Assembly (NCBI RefSeq): GCF_014647675.1
Contig: NZ_BMPQ01000005.1
Location: 442,344-506,343, forward strand
Direction: 5' to 3'
Length of the DNA: 64,000 nt
From: Streptomyces flaveus
Lineage (GTDB): Bacteria > Actinomycetota > Actinomycetes > Streptomycetales > Streptomycetaceae
Part shown: positions 39,399-48,706 of the stretch, one piece after another
How positions within the stretch are numbered: the first letter of the stretch is position 1
Layout of the letters: each line of letters starts with the position of its first letter
Made by a program: the position numbers and the translations under genes
Notes under the pieces: model-generated
Seen by the model: the letters and a program-made list of their open reading frames with translations, nothing else
Told to the model about the DNA's origin: nothing
Databases searched by the model: none

Positions 39399-41906
39399 CT
39401 ACTCGCCGGGATGGCCGAGTTCGATGTCGTGGTCGTCGACACCGCGCCCGTTCACGGTCAGCGCCGTGGCCACCGGCGGGTAACCCGTCGCGATGACGGT
39501 GTACTCCCCGCTGTCCAGATCGGCGAAGGCGTACGCCCCGTCCTCCCCGGTCGTGGCGGAGGCGACCACGTTGCCCGCCGCGTCGACGAGCGTGACCCGG
39601 GCATCGGCGAGGGGCCCGTGCGGCGCCCGTACGGTGCCCCGCAGTCGGACGCCCGCCGTCAGGTCGACCTCGACACGGGTGACACCCGTGCCGCCGACCT
39701 CGACCGGCAGCGCGGCCGGCCGGTGACCCGCCGCGTTCACCGCGACGGTCACGGTGCCCGGGACCAGCTCGGCGAAGTCGAACTCACCCTGCTCGCCGGT
39801 GTTCCCGGTGGCCAGCACATCACCGCGTACGTCCGTGACGACGACCATGGCGTCCTTGACGGGCGTACCGGTCTCGGCGTCCCGCACCACACCGCCGAGC
39901 CCGCTCGTACCGCTCACGAGGATGTCGTACGACACCGGCTCGTCGTTCACGACGATAGTCGAGGCCTGCGGCTGGAACCCGTCGGCAGAGGCGATCAGGA
40001 CGTACGACCCCGCCCCCGGCGCGTCCAGCGCGTAACCACCGTCCGCGCGCGTGACCGAGCGGCCCAACTGCCGTCCCCCGAGGGAGATCAGCGTGACGGC
40101 GGCGCGAGCGACGGGCGTGTCCTCGGCACCGCGTACGTACCCGCGCACAGGAATGCCGCCACCCGCGCCATCGGATTCCCCGGCGTCGGCTGTCGCGGCA
40201 ATAGGGCTCGTCTGCTCGGCCGAGGCCTCCTGCTCAACCGGAGCCGGAGCCTCAGGCCCGGCGGCCTGCGTCAGGGCGCCCCGTGTCCTCAACGGGACCT
40301 CCTTGATGAACAGGGCCATGAGGAGGGCGAGCAGTGCCAGAGGTGCGGAGTACAGGAAGACGTCCGCGACTCCGTGCCCGTACGCGCTCTCCACGACCGT
40401 GCGGACCGGCGCGGGCAGCGCGGCGAGGTCAGGGATGCTCCCGTCGCCCGTGCCGGCGTGGCCGAAGGACGCGGCCCCTGAACCGAGGCCCGCGAGGCCG
40501 TCCTTGACGTAGTCGGTGATCCGGTGGGCCAGGACCGCGCCCAGCGCCGAGACGCCCATGGCACCGCCGAGGGAGCGGAAGAAGGTGACCGTGGAGCTGG
40601 CGGCGCCGAGGTCGGTGGGGTCCACCTGGTTCTGCGTGCAGAGCACCAGGTTCTGCATCATCATGCCGACGCCCAGGCCCAGCAGGGCCATGAAGATCGC
40701 GATGTGCCAGTACTCGGTGTCGTACCGCATCGTGCCCAGCAGGCCGAGACCCGCGGTCACCAGCACCCCGCCGCCGATCAGCCAGCCCTTCCAGCGCCCG
40801 GTCCGGGTGATGACCTGGCCGGAGACCGTCGAGGCGACGAACAGACCGCCGATCATCGGGATGGTCATGACGCCGGACATGGTGGGCGACTTGTCTCGGG
40901 CCAGCTGGAAGTACTGGCTGAAGAACACGGTCCCCGAGAACATCGCGACACCGACGAAGAGGGAAGCCAGGGAGGCCAGCGTGATGGTGCGGTTGCGGAA
41001 CAGCCGCAGCGGGATGATCGGCTCGCTCGCCTTCGCCTCGACAAGCACGAAGAGCAGCCCGAGCACGACCGAGCCACCGACCATCGCGTACGACTGCCAG
41101 GACAGCCAGTCGTACTTGTCACCGGCGAAGGTCACCCACACCAGCAGCAGGCAGACCGCGGCGCTGATGAGGAAGGCGCCGGCCCAGTCGACCTTGACCT
41201 TCCGCCTGACCACCGGGAGGTGCAGGGTGCGCTGGAGCACGATCAGTGCGATGACGGCGAACGGAACACCGACGTAGAAGCACCAGCGCCAGCCCAGCCA
41301 GCTGGTGTCGGTGATGACACCGCCGACCAGTGGGCCGCCGACCATCGCGGTGGCGAAGGTGGCGCCGAGGTAGCCGTTGTACCGGCCGCGCTCCCGAGGG
41401 GCGATCATCGCCGCCATGATGATCTGGGCCAGCGAGGACAGCCCGCCCATGCCGATGCCCTGCACCGCGCGGAACGCGATGAGCGTGCCGGGGTTCTGCG
41501 AAAGGCCTGCCGCCGCCGAGCCCAGCACGAAGATGACGAGAGCCACCTGGATCAGCAGCTTCTTGGAGAAGAGGTCGGCGAGCTTGCCCCACAGAGGGGT
41601 GGATGCCGTCATCGTCAGCAGTGACGCGGTCACCACCCAGGTGTAGGCGCTCTGGCCGCCGCCGAGGTCGCCGATGATCCTGGGCAGGGCGTTGGAGACG
41701 ATCGTCGACGACAGGATCGCGACGAACATGCCGAGCAGCAGCCCGGTCAGCGCCTCCATGATCTGCCGGTGCGTCATCGGAGCGCCCGGAGCGCTGTCGG
41801 TGGAGCTGCTTCCTGAGTGCTTGGCGCCTGAGTGCTTGGCGTGAGAGCCCCGCACACCAGTCGGTGCGGTCGTGGCCATGGTCTTCCTTTTCTTACGTTC
41901 CGTCAT
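39399..41906 (-). CDS. MFS drug transporter fused to C-terminal carboxypeptidase-regulatory-like beta-domains
   Basis: 835 aa from ATG 41906 (ATGA-coupled to the MarR gene; ATG 41879 is an alternative). Residues about 45-540 are a 14-helix EmrB-type pump (GMFVAILSSTIVSNALPRI, WGKLADLFSKKLLI, motif C GGPLVGGVITD). After an acidic linker come three repeats of a 75-90-residue beta fold (VRGYVRGAEDTPVARAAVTLI...; LGGVVRDAETGTPVKDAMVVV...; LRGTVRAPHGPLADARVTLVD...), each with DGxYxFxxL-type strands of carboxypeptidase-D regulatory domains. The pump probably exports drugs; the extra domains, about 260 residues, may bind ligand or partner proteins. Confidence 0.9.
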   Translation of the reverse strand: MTERKKRKTMATTAPTGVRGSHAKHSGAKHSGSSSTDSAPGAPMTHRQIMEALTGLLLGMFVAILSSTIVSNALPRIIGDLGGGQSAYTWVVTASLLTMTASTPLWGKLADLFSKKLLIQVALVIFVLGSAAAGLSQNPGTLIAFRAVQGIGMGGLSSLAQIIMAAMIAPRERGRYNGYLGATFATAMVGGPLVGGVITDTSWLGWRWCFYVGVPFAVIALIVLQRTLHLPVVRRKVKVDWAGAFLISAAVCLLLVWVTFAGDKYDWLSWQSYAMVGGSVVLGLLFVLVEAKASEPIIPLRLFRNRTITLASLASLFVGVAMFSGTVFFSQYFQLARDKSPTMSGVMTIPMIGGLFVASTVSGQVITRTGRWKGWLIGGGVLVTAGLGLLGTMRYDTEYWHIAIFMALLGLGVGMMMQNLVLCTQNQVDPTDLGAASSTVTFFRSLGGAMGVSALGAVLAHRITDYVKDGLAGLGSGAASFGHAGTGDGSIPDLAALPAPVRTVVESAYGHGVADVFLYSAPLALLALLMALFIKEVPLRTRGALTQAAGPEAPAPVEQEASAEQTSPIAATADAGESDGAGGGIPVRGYVRGAEDTPVARAAVTLISLGGRQLGRSVTRADGGYALDAPGAGSYVLIASADGFQPQASTIVVNDEPVSYDILVSGTSGLGGVVRDAETGTPVKDAMVVVTDVRGDVLATGNTGEQGEFDFAELVPGTVTVAVNAAGHRPAALPVEVGGTGVTRVEVDLTAGVRLRGTVRAPHGPLADARVTLVDAAGNVVASATTGEDGAYAFADLDSGEYTVIATGYPPVATALTVNGRGVDDHDIELGHPGE

Positions 41907-42367
41907 GTCACGTCTGCTGCGGGCGTGGACGCCGTCGGCCGGCAGTCGTCGAAACTGGCACGCAGCCGTCCGAGCAGGGAGTTGAGCTGCTCGACCTCGT
42001 CGTCGGACCAGTCCCCCAGGTAGTGGGTGAGCGCCCGCGTGTACCGCTCGGCGATCTCGGCGAGCATGTCCCGCCCCGCGGGCGTGAGCCGCAGGATGCG
42101 CGACCGCTTGTCGGCGGGATCGGGGGACCGGTCGATCCACCCGCGTCCCGCGACATGAGCGACGTGCCGACTGGTCACCGACATATCGATGGCCAGCAGC
42201 TCCGCCAGCCGGCTCATCCGCATCTCCCCGTGCCGCTCCACCAACGCGAGCACGGCAGCGGCCCCCGCAGGACACTCCTGCGGCAACACCCGCCCGAGCC
42301 CCCGCTTCACAGCCCCGATGGCACTGAGCTGCTGGGCCAGCTCCTCGTACTGCTCTTGAGCGGCCAT
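41903..42367 (-). CDS. MarR-family regulator of the adjacent pump
   Basis: 154 aa from ATG 42367 (GGAG upstream); the frame is open further up, but a start there would overlap the operator. The winged helix has ALVERHGEMRMSRLAELLAIDMSVTSRHVAHVAGRGWIDRSPDPADKRSRILRLTPAG, the MarR core with its DKRS wing. Coupled to the MFS gene, and preceded by two GTTGCTnnAGGCAA sites, so it probably represses its own operon until a drug binds. Confidence 0.92.
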   Translation of the reverse strand: MAAQEQYEELAQQLSAIGAVKRGLGRVLPQECPAGAAAVLALVERHGEMRMSRLAELLAIDMSVTSRHVAHVAGRGWIDRSPDPADKRSRILRLTPAGRDMLAEIAERYTRALTHYLGDWSDDEVEQLNSLLGRLRASFDDCRPTASTPAADVT

Positions 42368-42380
42368 CACACTCTCCTTC

Positions 42381-42423
42381 GTTGCTCTAGGCAACCATAG
42401 AAGTATGTGGTTGCTACAGGCAA
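42381..42423 (-). promoter_or_regulatory. Two MarR-type operator copies
   Basis: GTTGCTCTAGGCAAC (42381-42395) and GTTGCTACAGGCAA (42410-42423) are 29 bp apart; the first is an almost perfect palindrome. They flank the likely promoter of the marR-pump operon. Confidence 0.75.
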
Positions 42424-42550
42424 ATGAAAGAGGGTGGGACGGCCTTAAAACCTTGGCAAAGGGGAGGGGTGTCGTGGACGGAGGGTGAGAGCTGGGCTAC
42501 AAGGCCGATCCACCCACTCACCCGCATCTTCCAGCGCAGCCCAGGCACCC

Positions 42551-42617
42551 CAGCCCGTCCGGCGATTGAGGACGAGGCCGTTCAGGCCGACAGAGGGGGC
42601 CGGGGGCGAAGCCCCCG
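42551..42617. repeat. Streptomyces intergenic repeat unit
   Basis: CAGCCCGTCCGGCGATTGAG begins a unit that ends in the small hairpin CGGGGGCGAAGCCCCCG. I know this as one of the most frequent Streptomyces intergenic repeats. No gene is visible in 42424-42708. Confidence 0.8.
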
Positions 42618-42708
42618 TGACGGCGACACCGAGTCAGGGTGACCAGCACCAGCAGACGGCACCCCCAGCACTTGGGCAAGCCGGAGGCATTCGCTAGGGT
42701 CCAGGGCC

Positions 42709-42903
42709 ATGGCAAACACCCAGGGCCCCCAGGGCAACAACGACCCCGCGGGCAGCACCCAGATGTTCCGCGCCTTCGTCGACGAGGGCCCGCAGGGCCG
42801 CCGCCAGCAGGCAGCCCAGGCAGGTCCTCGTATCGGCGTGATCGTAGGCGTGATCGTGGCCGTCGCGATCGTGGCCGGCGTGGCCTGGCTCGCGTTCACG
42901 TAA
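42709..42903 (+). CDS. Small single-pass membrane protein, 64 aa
   Basis: 64 aa from ATG 42709. A hydrophilic Gln/Gly-rich N-terminus (MANTQGPQGNNDPAGSTQMF) leads to one membrane helix (IGVIVGVIVAVAIVAGVAWLAF) at the very C-terminus, so it is tail-anchored. Codon use is typical for the host. No family recognised. Confidence 0.7.
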   Translation: MANTQGPQGNNDPAGSTQMFRAFVDEGPQGRRQQAAQAGPRIGVIVGVIVAVAIVAGVAWLAFT

Positions 42904-42964
42904 CTCGAGTACGGCGCTGACTCCCGTACGCCGGCAGGTCCCGTAACTCCCGTACGCCGGAGCC

Positions 42965-43741
42965 CTACTCCCACCGCACGGACACGTCACGCGTTTCGAT
43001 GTGCATGCCCAGCGGCACGCGCCACGCGTCCACGCACACCGTCCAGGTCTTCTCCTTCCGCGCACCGGCGCCGACCGGTGCGGGAAGCTTCTCGGCCGAC
43101 TTGATCGTCGCCCAGTCGATGCCGAGCGCGTCGATGATGTGCGTCTCGAAGGTCACCGTGCCCGAACGCACAGCGCTGCCACCGGTGTTGTGGAAGTCGA
43201 GGGTGACCTTTTCGCACCAGCGCTTGTCGGTGGGTTCGCGCTCGGGGTCGCTCACTTTCAGCGCCGCGGGCGCATCGGGCGCCGTACCGTTGCCGTTGCC
43301 GCCCTCGCCCGCAGACGACGAAGGCGCCGGACTCTCTTCCGTACGCCCCTCCGCGGGCCCTTCCGTACGACCGGAGCCGCCCTCGTCCCCGGGCGCGCCC
43401 TGCCCCGCGGAGGCGGAAGGGCCAGGCGCCGGTTCCGTGCCCGGCTCCTGAGCTCCACCGGGACCAGTGCCATCGGGTGCACCCTCCGAACTCCCGCCTC
43501 CCCCGGCGCCCTCGGAGCCCGGCGCCCTGTCCAGCGGCACCATCGACACTTTCCCCGTGGGATCCACCGCCGCACCGGAGGCTGGAGGCGAACCGCCGGC
43601 CGCCCCGACCGCGACGTACCCGTCGTCACCGCTCCCGCCGCCCCCGCATGCGGCGAGCACCCCGCCCAGACACACCACGACCGCCGCCGAGGCACCGGCC
43701 ACGGCGCCCCGGCGGTCACGTATCCAAGTCATCTGACGCAT
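42965..43741 (-). CDS. Putative lipoprotein with low-complexity linker
   Basis: 258 aa. Signal peptide and lipobox VLAACGGGG (Cys at about 32). Residues 45-155 are a Gly/Glu/Pro/Ser-rich disordered spacer. The C-terminal domain (160-258) has LKVSDPEREPTDKRWCEKVTLDFHNTGGSAVRSGTVTFETHIIDALGIDWATI...TWTVCVDAWRVPLGMHIETRDVSVRWE, a beta-sandwich-like module with two Cys. It should be anchored outside the membrane. ATG 43732 is an alternative start. Function unknown. Confidence 0.75.
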   Translation of the reverse strand: MRQMTWIRDRRGAVAGASAAVVVCLGGVLAACGGGGSGDDGYVAVGAAGGSPPASGAAVDPTGKVSMVPLDRAPGSEGAGGGGSSEGAPDGTGPGGAQEPGTEPAPGPSASAGQGAPGDEGGSGRTEGPAEGRTEESPAPSSSAGEGGNGNGTAPDAPAALKVSDPEREPTDKRWCEKVTLDFHNTGGSAVRSGTVTFETHIIDALGIDWATIKSAEKLPAPVGAGARKEKTWTVCVDAWRVPLGMHIETRDVSVRWE

Positions 43742-43947
43742 CGCGCCAGTGTGGCTGACGGTACGTCAGATAGAAAGAGACGGATGGGCATCGAGTGATC
43801 CCGCGAGTGAACCTCCGCCCCGCATATCCCGTCTGACAGAACGCCATGCCACTTCCGTCGGGTGACTCCCTTGCGGTTCAGGCAAGTTGGGGCGCGAGGG
43901 TGCGTCCGGCCGGGGTGGTTCGTTCAGCGTTTTGGAGACACCCCCAC

Positions 43948-44859
43948 ATGCGTCTTTCCCCCACTTCCCCCATTCCCCCCACTCGCAGAACAGCGGCCCG
44001 CCGCATCACCACCGCCGCACTCGCGGCCGGTGCCGCACTCGGGCTCGCCGCCACATCCGTCGGAACGGCCCACGCCGCGGATTCCGCGGACCGCGGCCGC
44101 CCGGGCACCCGCATCATCGGCGGCACCGAACAGCCCGACGGCAAGCACCCGTTCATGGCGGCGCTGCTGCAGAAGGGCACCGGCAACCCCCACGACCGGC
44201 AGTTCTGCGGCGGCAGCCTGCTGGAGCCCGGCATCGTGATGACGGCCGCGCACTGCGTCGAGGGCACGAAGCCCAAGGAGATCGAGACCGTCGTCGGCCG
44301 GACCGTGCTGTCGAACAAGAACCAGGGCGAGCTGCGGAATGTCGCCGAGATAGTCGTCCACCCCCGCTACGCCAAGGGCGAGGGGGCGTACGACCTGGCG
44401 CTTCTGATGCTGGAGGAGCCCGTCGAGGGCGTCGCCCCGGTCAACCTGCCGACCGCGGGCACGGACGCGCTGATCCGTCCGGGCGCCAAGGCCACCGTCA
44501 TCGGCTGGGGCAACACCAACACCGAGGTGACGAACTACCCGGACCGGTTGCGCGCGGTGGACGTGCCGATCGTGTCGCACATCGAGTGCAAGGCGTCGTA
44601 CCCGCAGTACGACTCGAAGGTCAACATGTGCGCCGGCGTCGAGGGCAAGGACTCCTGCCAGGGCGACAGCGGCGGGCCCATCTTCCGCAAGCTGCAAGGG
44701 CGCAAGGGCGTGTTCCAGGTCGGCATCACGTCGTACGGCGACGGGTGCGCGGCACAGGGGGCTCCCGGGGTGTACACGTACACCGGGTCCGCGAAGCTGT
44801 GGGACACCTTGGAGGAGTCAGCGGCGGGTAAACGCGCGCTGAACAAGCTGGCCGGATAA
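43948..44859 (+). CDS. Secreted trypsin-like serine protease
   Basis: 303 aa from ATG 43948 (GGAG upstream). Signal peptide about 1-43 ending AHA. The activation-type site R55-I56 (TRIIGGT) is present, with catalytic H102 (TAAHC), D149 (YDLALL) and S241 (GDSGGP). D235 at the base of the S1 pocket predicts trypsin-like cutting after Arg/Lys. Six Cys could form three disulfides. It should be an exported S1A peptidase, made as a zymogen with a short propeptide. Confidence 0.95.
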   Translation: MRLSPTSPIPPTRRTAARRITTAALAAGAALGLAATSVGTAHAADSADRGRPGTRIIGGTEQPDGKHPFMAALLQKGTGNPHDRQFCGGSLLEPGIVMTAAHCVEGTKPKEIETVVGRTVLSNKNQGELRNVAEIVVHPRYAKGEGAYDLALLMLEEPVEGVAPVNLPTAGTDALIRPGAKATVIGWGNTNTEVTNYPDRLRAVDVPIVSHIECKASYPQYDSKVNMCAGVEGKDSCQGDSGGPIFRKLQGRKGVFQVGITSYGDGCAAQGAPGVYTYTGSAKLWDTLEESAAGKRALNKLAG

Positions 44860-44966
44860 GCGAGCGCGGGTATAACGGGCGCAGGTTCCGAGCCCCGTAC
44901 GTACGGGGCTCGGAACCTGCCAACTGCTTTTGACCAGCCTTCGACGCGTCTGCCCGACGCATACGC

Positions 44967-45872
44967 CTAGTCCGAGATCAACCCTTCCCGCAGCTGCGAC
45001 AGCGTCCGCGTAAGCAGCCGGGAGACGTGCATCTGCGAGATGCCGACCTCCTCGCCGATCTGCGACTGCGTCATGTTCGCGAAGAAGCGGAGCATGATGA
45101 TCTGCCGCTCGCGGGGCGGGAGTTTGGCGAGCAGGGGCTTGAGGGACTCGCGGTACTCGACACCCTCCAGGGCCGTGTCCTCGTAGCCGAGGCGGTCCGC
45201 GAGGGAGCCTTCGCCGCCGTCGTCCTCGGGGGCCGGGGAGTCGAGCGAGGACGCCGTGTACGCGTTGCCGACCGCCAGGCCGTCGACCACGTCCTCCTCG
45301 GACACGCCCAGCACTGCGGCGAGTTCGGGCACCGTCGGGGAGCGGTCCAGCTTCTGGGAGAGCTCGTCGCTCGCCTTCGTCAGCGCGAGCCGCAGCTCCT
45401 GGAGCCGGCGCGGAACGCGGACCGACCACGAGGTGTCGCGGAAGAAGCGCTTGATCTCGCCCACGACCGTCGGCATCGCGAACGTCGGGAACTCCACGCC
45501 CCGTTCGCAGTCGAAGCGGTCGATCGCCTTGATCAGGCCGATGGTGCCGACCTGGACGATGTCCTCCATGGGCTCGTTACGGCTGCGGAAGCGGGCTGCC
45601 GCGTAGCGCACGAGCGGGAGGTTGAGCTCGATGAGAGTGTCTCGGACGTAGGCGCGCTCCGGGCTGTTCGCGTCCAGTGCGGCCAGCCGCAGGAACAGGG
45701 AGCGGGACAGGGTGCGGGTGTCGATGGCTTCCGAGGTCCTGGGGGCCGGGGCCGGAAGGGCCGGGAGAGCCGGCACATCGACAGCCGGTACATCGACACT
45801 GTGAAGCACGTCGGGTGCGGACTCGCTCTGCGCGAGTGTGAGCACCTTCGAGCTGCCCTGATCTGCGGACAT
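44967..45872 (-). CDS. sigN: SigB/SigF-family RNA polymerase sigma factor (SigN-like)
   Basis: 301 aa. Region 2 ([70 protein letters not shown]), region 3 (SPTVPELAAVLGVSEEDVVDGL) and region 4 ([37 protein letters not shown]) are complete. The family serves general stress and development in Streptomyces and is controlled by anti-sigma factors. Neighbour of a sigF-like paralogue, as I recall for sigN-sigF (SCO4034-4035); the name rests on that context. Confidence 0.85.
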   Translation of the reverse strand: MSADQGSSKVLTLAQSESAPDVLHSVDVPAVDVPALPALPAPAPRTSEAIDTRTLSRSLFLRLAALDANSPERAYVRDTLIELNLPLVRYAAARFRSRNEPMEDIVQVGTIGLIKAIDRFDCERGVEFPTFAMPTVVGEIKRFFRDTSWSVRVPRRLQELRLALTKASDELSQKLDRSPTVPELAAVLGVSEEDVVDGLAVGNAYTASSLDSPAPEDDGGEGSLADRLGYEDTALEGVEYRESLKPLLAKLPPRERQIIMLRFFANMTQSQIGEEVGISQMHVSRLLTRTLSQLREGLISD

Positions 45873-46116
45873 GCCACCCCCTTTGGGTCGCGGACGGACG
45901 CGGCGGACGCTCCCGTCGAAGGAACGCAGCCTCCACCTGAATACCGGAGGCAGAGCTGCGGCAAACGCGCTTCCGGAAGAATGTCACATGTCGGCAACAC
46001 GCTGTAGTGACTTGTCGACACCGAGGGGGTCAATCGGCCCTGGATGAAGAGGGTATGGCCATTTTTCACCGCAGAACTGTCGGGAAATGGCCTTAAGGGC
46101 GATTCGCTCCGGCGGG

Positions 46117-47001
46117 TCACGCCTCGATCCTGTTTGCGGATCGCAGGCGGGCGAAGCTCCGGGCGAGCAGCCTTGACACATGCATCTGGGAGACGCCCAG
46201 TTCGTCACTGATCTGCGACTGCGTGAGATTGCTGTAGTAGCGCAACAGCAGGATCCGCTGCTCCCGTTCCGGGAGTTGGACCAGGAGGTGGCGTACGAGA
46301 TCGCGGTGCTCGACTCCGTCAAGGGCCGGGTCCTCGTAGCCGAGCCGGTCGAGCAGGCCCGGCGACCCGTCACCCTCCTGGGCCGCCTCCAGGGAGGTCG
46401 CGTGGTACGAGCGTCCGGCCTCGAGACAGGCCAGCACCTCCTCCTCCGCGATCCGCAGCCGCTCGGCGATCTCGGCGGTGGTGGGCGACCGCCCGAAGGC
46501 CGTCGTGAGGTCCTCGGTCGCGCTGTTCACCTGCACCCACAGTTCGTGCAGCCGGCGCGGTACGTGCACGGTCCGGACGTTGTCGCGGAAGTACCGCTTG
46601 ATCTCGCCGACGACGGTCGGCATCGCGAAGGTCGGGAACTGCACGCCCCGGTCCGGGTCGAAGCGGTCGATCGCGTTGATCAGCCCGATCGTGCCCACTT
46701 GGACGACGTCCTCCATGGGCTCGTTGCGACTGCGGAAGCGAGCGGCGGCGTAGCGCACGAGCGGCAGATTGGCCTCGATGAGCGCGCTGCGTACGCGGTG
46801 GTGCTCGGGCGTGCCCGGCCGCAGCTGCTTCAGCTCGCCGAAGAGCACCTGGGTGAGCGCCCGGGTGTCGGCACTGCGACGTTTCTCGGGGGCGGGAGCA
46901 GGCGCCGGGACCTCTTCCTGGGGCGGCGCAGTACTGGCCGACACGGTCAACGCCACCTCTTTGTCCATCAACTCACGCAGGTCATGCAACTCTTCCGTCA
47001 A
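46117..47001 (-). CDS. sigF: Sporulation sigma factor SigF-like
   Basis: 294 aa. [88 protein letters not shown] and [37 protein letters not shown] are all typical of Streptomyces SigF, which acts late in spore maturation. It is about 60 percent similar by eye to the neighbour at 44967 and probably arose with it by duplication. The 5' region is free of genes for about 160 bp. Confidence 0.9.
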   Translation of the reverse strand: MTEELHDLRELMDKEVALTVSASTAPPQEEVPAPAPAPEKRRSADTRALTQVLFGELKQLRPGTPEHHRVRSALIEANLPLVRYAAARFRSRNEPMEDVVQVGTIGLINAIDRFDPDRGVQFPTFAMPTVVGEIKRYFRDNVRTVHVPRRLHELWVQVNSATEDLTTAFGRSPTTAEIAERLRIAEEEVLACLEAGRSYHATSLEAAQEGDGSPGLLDRLGYEDPALDGVEHRDLVRHLLVQLPEREQRILLLRYYSNLTQSQISDELGVSQMHVSRLLARSFARLRSANRIEA

Positions 47002-47168
47002 AAGCGGTCATAGCATCACAAGACATGTCCAGTGTGTGCAAGCACTGCAAAGGGTGGTGTTGATTGCGGATTGGGCCATAAGGCGCATTTCAGCCCCGTA
47101 TCATTCCGATACGGGGCTGTACGGGGCGTCATATGGCTGACCTTGGGGCTCGGTTCTTGGCCCCTGGC

Positions 47169-47348
47169 TCAGTCCTTGGCGCCATTGGCGAGCCACGTCA
47201 TGAAGTCGCCGACGGCCTGGGCGGCGTTCGAAATGCCCTCGAACCCTATTTGGACATAGTCGGCGGCCTTGCCCGGGTCGGTGATGATCACGTACAGCAC
47301 GAAGACCACGAGCACATAGATGGCGATCTTCTTCGAATTCACCGCCAC
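47169..47348 (-). CDS. Small membrane protein, 59 aa
   Basis: 59 aa from GTG 47348, placed 6 bases after GGGGAGG. It starts VAVNSKKIAIYVLVVFVLYVII and has one membrane helix followed by an amphipathic, Ala/Gly-containing segment (YVQIGFEGISNAAQAVGDFMTWLANGAKD). It resembles the tiny conserved Streptomyces membrane proteins found near sigF. Function unknown. Confidence 0.7.
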   Translation of the reverse strand: MAVNSKKIAIYVLVVFVLYVIITDPGKAADYVQIGFEGISNAAQAVGDFMTWLANGAKD

Positions 47349-47485
47349 CGCGGCCTCCCCTGTTGACCTGCTGCCCCGCTGGGCCCCGTGTTTGCCGGCG
47401 GTGAGTGTAACTCGGTCACTTGTCCTACCACCGTTCTTGCCTTCGACACGTCTCCCTACACACCCCACACGCACTCCGCACACAC

Positions 47486-47515
47486 GAAGGGCCCCGTCTC
47501 TCGACGGGGCCCTTC
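47486..47515 (-). terminator. Terminator of tRNA-Ser(CGA)
   Basis: GAAGGGCCCCGTC (47486-47498) and GACGGGGCCCTTC (47503-47515) form a perfect 13-bp stem with a 4-base loop, just downstream of the minus-strand tRNA. Confidence 0.85.
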
Positions 47516-47520
47516 CGAAG

Positions 47521-47605
47521 CGGTAGCGGAGGGATTTGAACCCTCGGTGACTTGCGCCACACTCGCTTTCGAGGCGAGCTCCTTCGGCCGCTCGGACACG
47601 CTACC
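47521..47605 (-). tRNA. tRNA-Ser(CGA)
   Basis: 85-nt class II tRNA: acceptor GGTAGCG/CGCTACC, anticodon loop CTCGAAA (CGA), long variable arm, T-arm GAGGG TTCAAAT CCCTC, discriminator G. CCA is not encoded. Confidence 0.95.
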
Positions 47606-47678
47606 GAGAGAGATCCTAGCCCACATGGGGTCGTGCGCTGAAATCCGTATTCGGCCGCCGGTACGCGGGCGGGCCGGT

Positions 47679-48110
47679 TCAGCGGTCGCGGAAGAAGTCG
47701 GTGAGCAGGCGGGCGCACTCATCGTCGAGTACGCCGCCGATCACTTCGGGGCGGTGGTTGAGGCGCCGGTCGCGTACGACGTCCCAGAGGGAGCCGGTCG
47801 CGCCGGCCTTCTCGTCGCGGGCGCCGTAGACCAGGCGGTCCACGCGGGACTGCACGATCGCGCCCGCGCACATCGTGCAGGGTTCGAGGGTCACGACGAG
47901 CGTGCAGTCCGTCAGCCGCCACTGTCCGAGCTCGGCGGCGGCGCGGCGGACGGCGAGCACCTCGGCGTGCGCCGTGGGATCGCCGGTGGCCTCGCGTTCG
48001 TTGTGTCCGGTGGCGAGCACCGTCGTGCCGTCCGCGGACAGCACGACGGCGCCGACGGGGACGTCCCCGCCCCGGACGGCCAGTTCGGCCTCGTCCAGGG
48101 CGAGCCGCAT
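47679..48110 (-). CDS. tadA: tRNA-specific adenosine deaminase
   Basis: 143 aa from ATG 48110. Zinc-site H48-A-E50 (PTAHAEV) and PC78TMC81 (LEPCTMCAGAIV), proton-shuttle Glu E50. The enzyme converts A34 of tRNA-Arg(ACG) to inosine so that it reads CGU, CGC and CGA; the only known bacterial target is tRNA-Arg(ACG), the tRNA in which element 2 sits. The frame stays open about 16 codons upstream without ATG/GTG/TTG, so the true N-terminus might be longer through a rare start. Confidence 0.92.
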   Translation of the reverse strand: MRLALDEAELAVRGGDVPVGAVVLSADGTTVLATGHNEREATGDPTAHAEVLAVRRAAAELGQWRLTDCTLVVTLEPCTMCAGAIVQSRVDRLVYGARDEKAGATGSLWDVVRDRRLNHRPEVIGGVLDDECARLLTDFFRDR

Positions 48111-48157
48111 CGCGGCCCGCCAGCGGTCGCGTACGGGGTCGTGCGCCTCCTGAGCGT

Positions 48158-48706
48158 TCAGCGGACGGTCTCCAGGACCTCCGCCGCGCCCAGGACTTCG
48201 GCGATCTCGTTCAGTGCGTCGTTGCTTTCCAGGGCGAGCAGTTCCTTCTCGTCCACGCCCAGGTCGGCGAGGACTTCGCGGTCTCCGATGGGCCCGGCAG
48301 GCACGGCCGCGCCCGAAGCGGCGCCGATGACGTCGGCATCGTCGTCATCGGAATCGGTCTCGGGATCACCGTCCTCCGTGCCGTCGAGGTCGAGGGAGTC
48401 CAGGTCCGGGACGTCGTCGCCGGGCTCCCTTCCGAGCAGTTCGTCCGTGAGCAGGATCTCGCCGTACGAGCTGCGGGCTGCTGCGGCGGCGTCCGAGACG
48501 TAGATACGAGGGTCCTCCTCGCCGTCCACGCGGACGACGCCGAACCATGCGTCCTCCTGCTCGATGAGTACGAGCACCGTGTCGTCCTCGGTCGAGGCTT
48601 CGCGGGCCAGGTCGGCCAGATCCGACAGGGTCTCCACATCGTCGAGCTCTGTGTCGCTCGCTTCCCACCCGTCTTCGGTGCGCGCGAGCAGTGCGGCGAA
48701 GTACAC
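48158..48706 (-). CDS. tRNA adenosine deaminase-associated protein
   Basis: 182 aa from GTG 48706, placed 7 bases after GGGAGAG. VYFAALLARTEDGWEASDTELDDVETLSDLADLAREASTEDDTVLVLIEQEDAWFGVVRVDGEEDPRIYVSDAAAAARSSYGEILL is the conserved N-terminal part of this actinomycete family. A very acidic middle (about 100-140) and a helical C-terminus follow. The name comes from constant linkage to tadA; its biochemical role is unknown. The next 330 bp (48707-49036) show no feature I can support. Confidence 0.85.
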   Translation of the reverse strand: MYFAALLARTEDGWEASDTELDDVETLSDLADLAREASTEDDTVLVLIEQEDAWFGVVRVDGEEDPRIYVSDAAAAARSSYGEILLTDELLGREPGDDVPDLDSLDLDGTEDGDPETDSDDDDADVIGAASGAAVPAGPIGDREVLADLGVDEKELLALESNDALNEIAEVLGAAEVLETVR

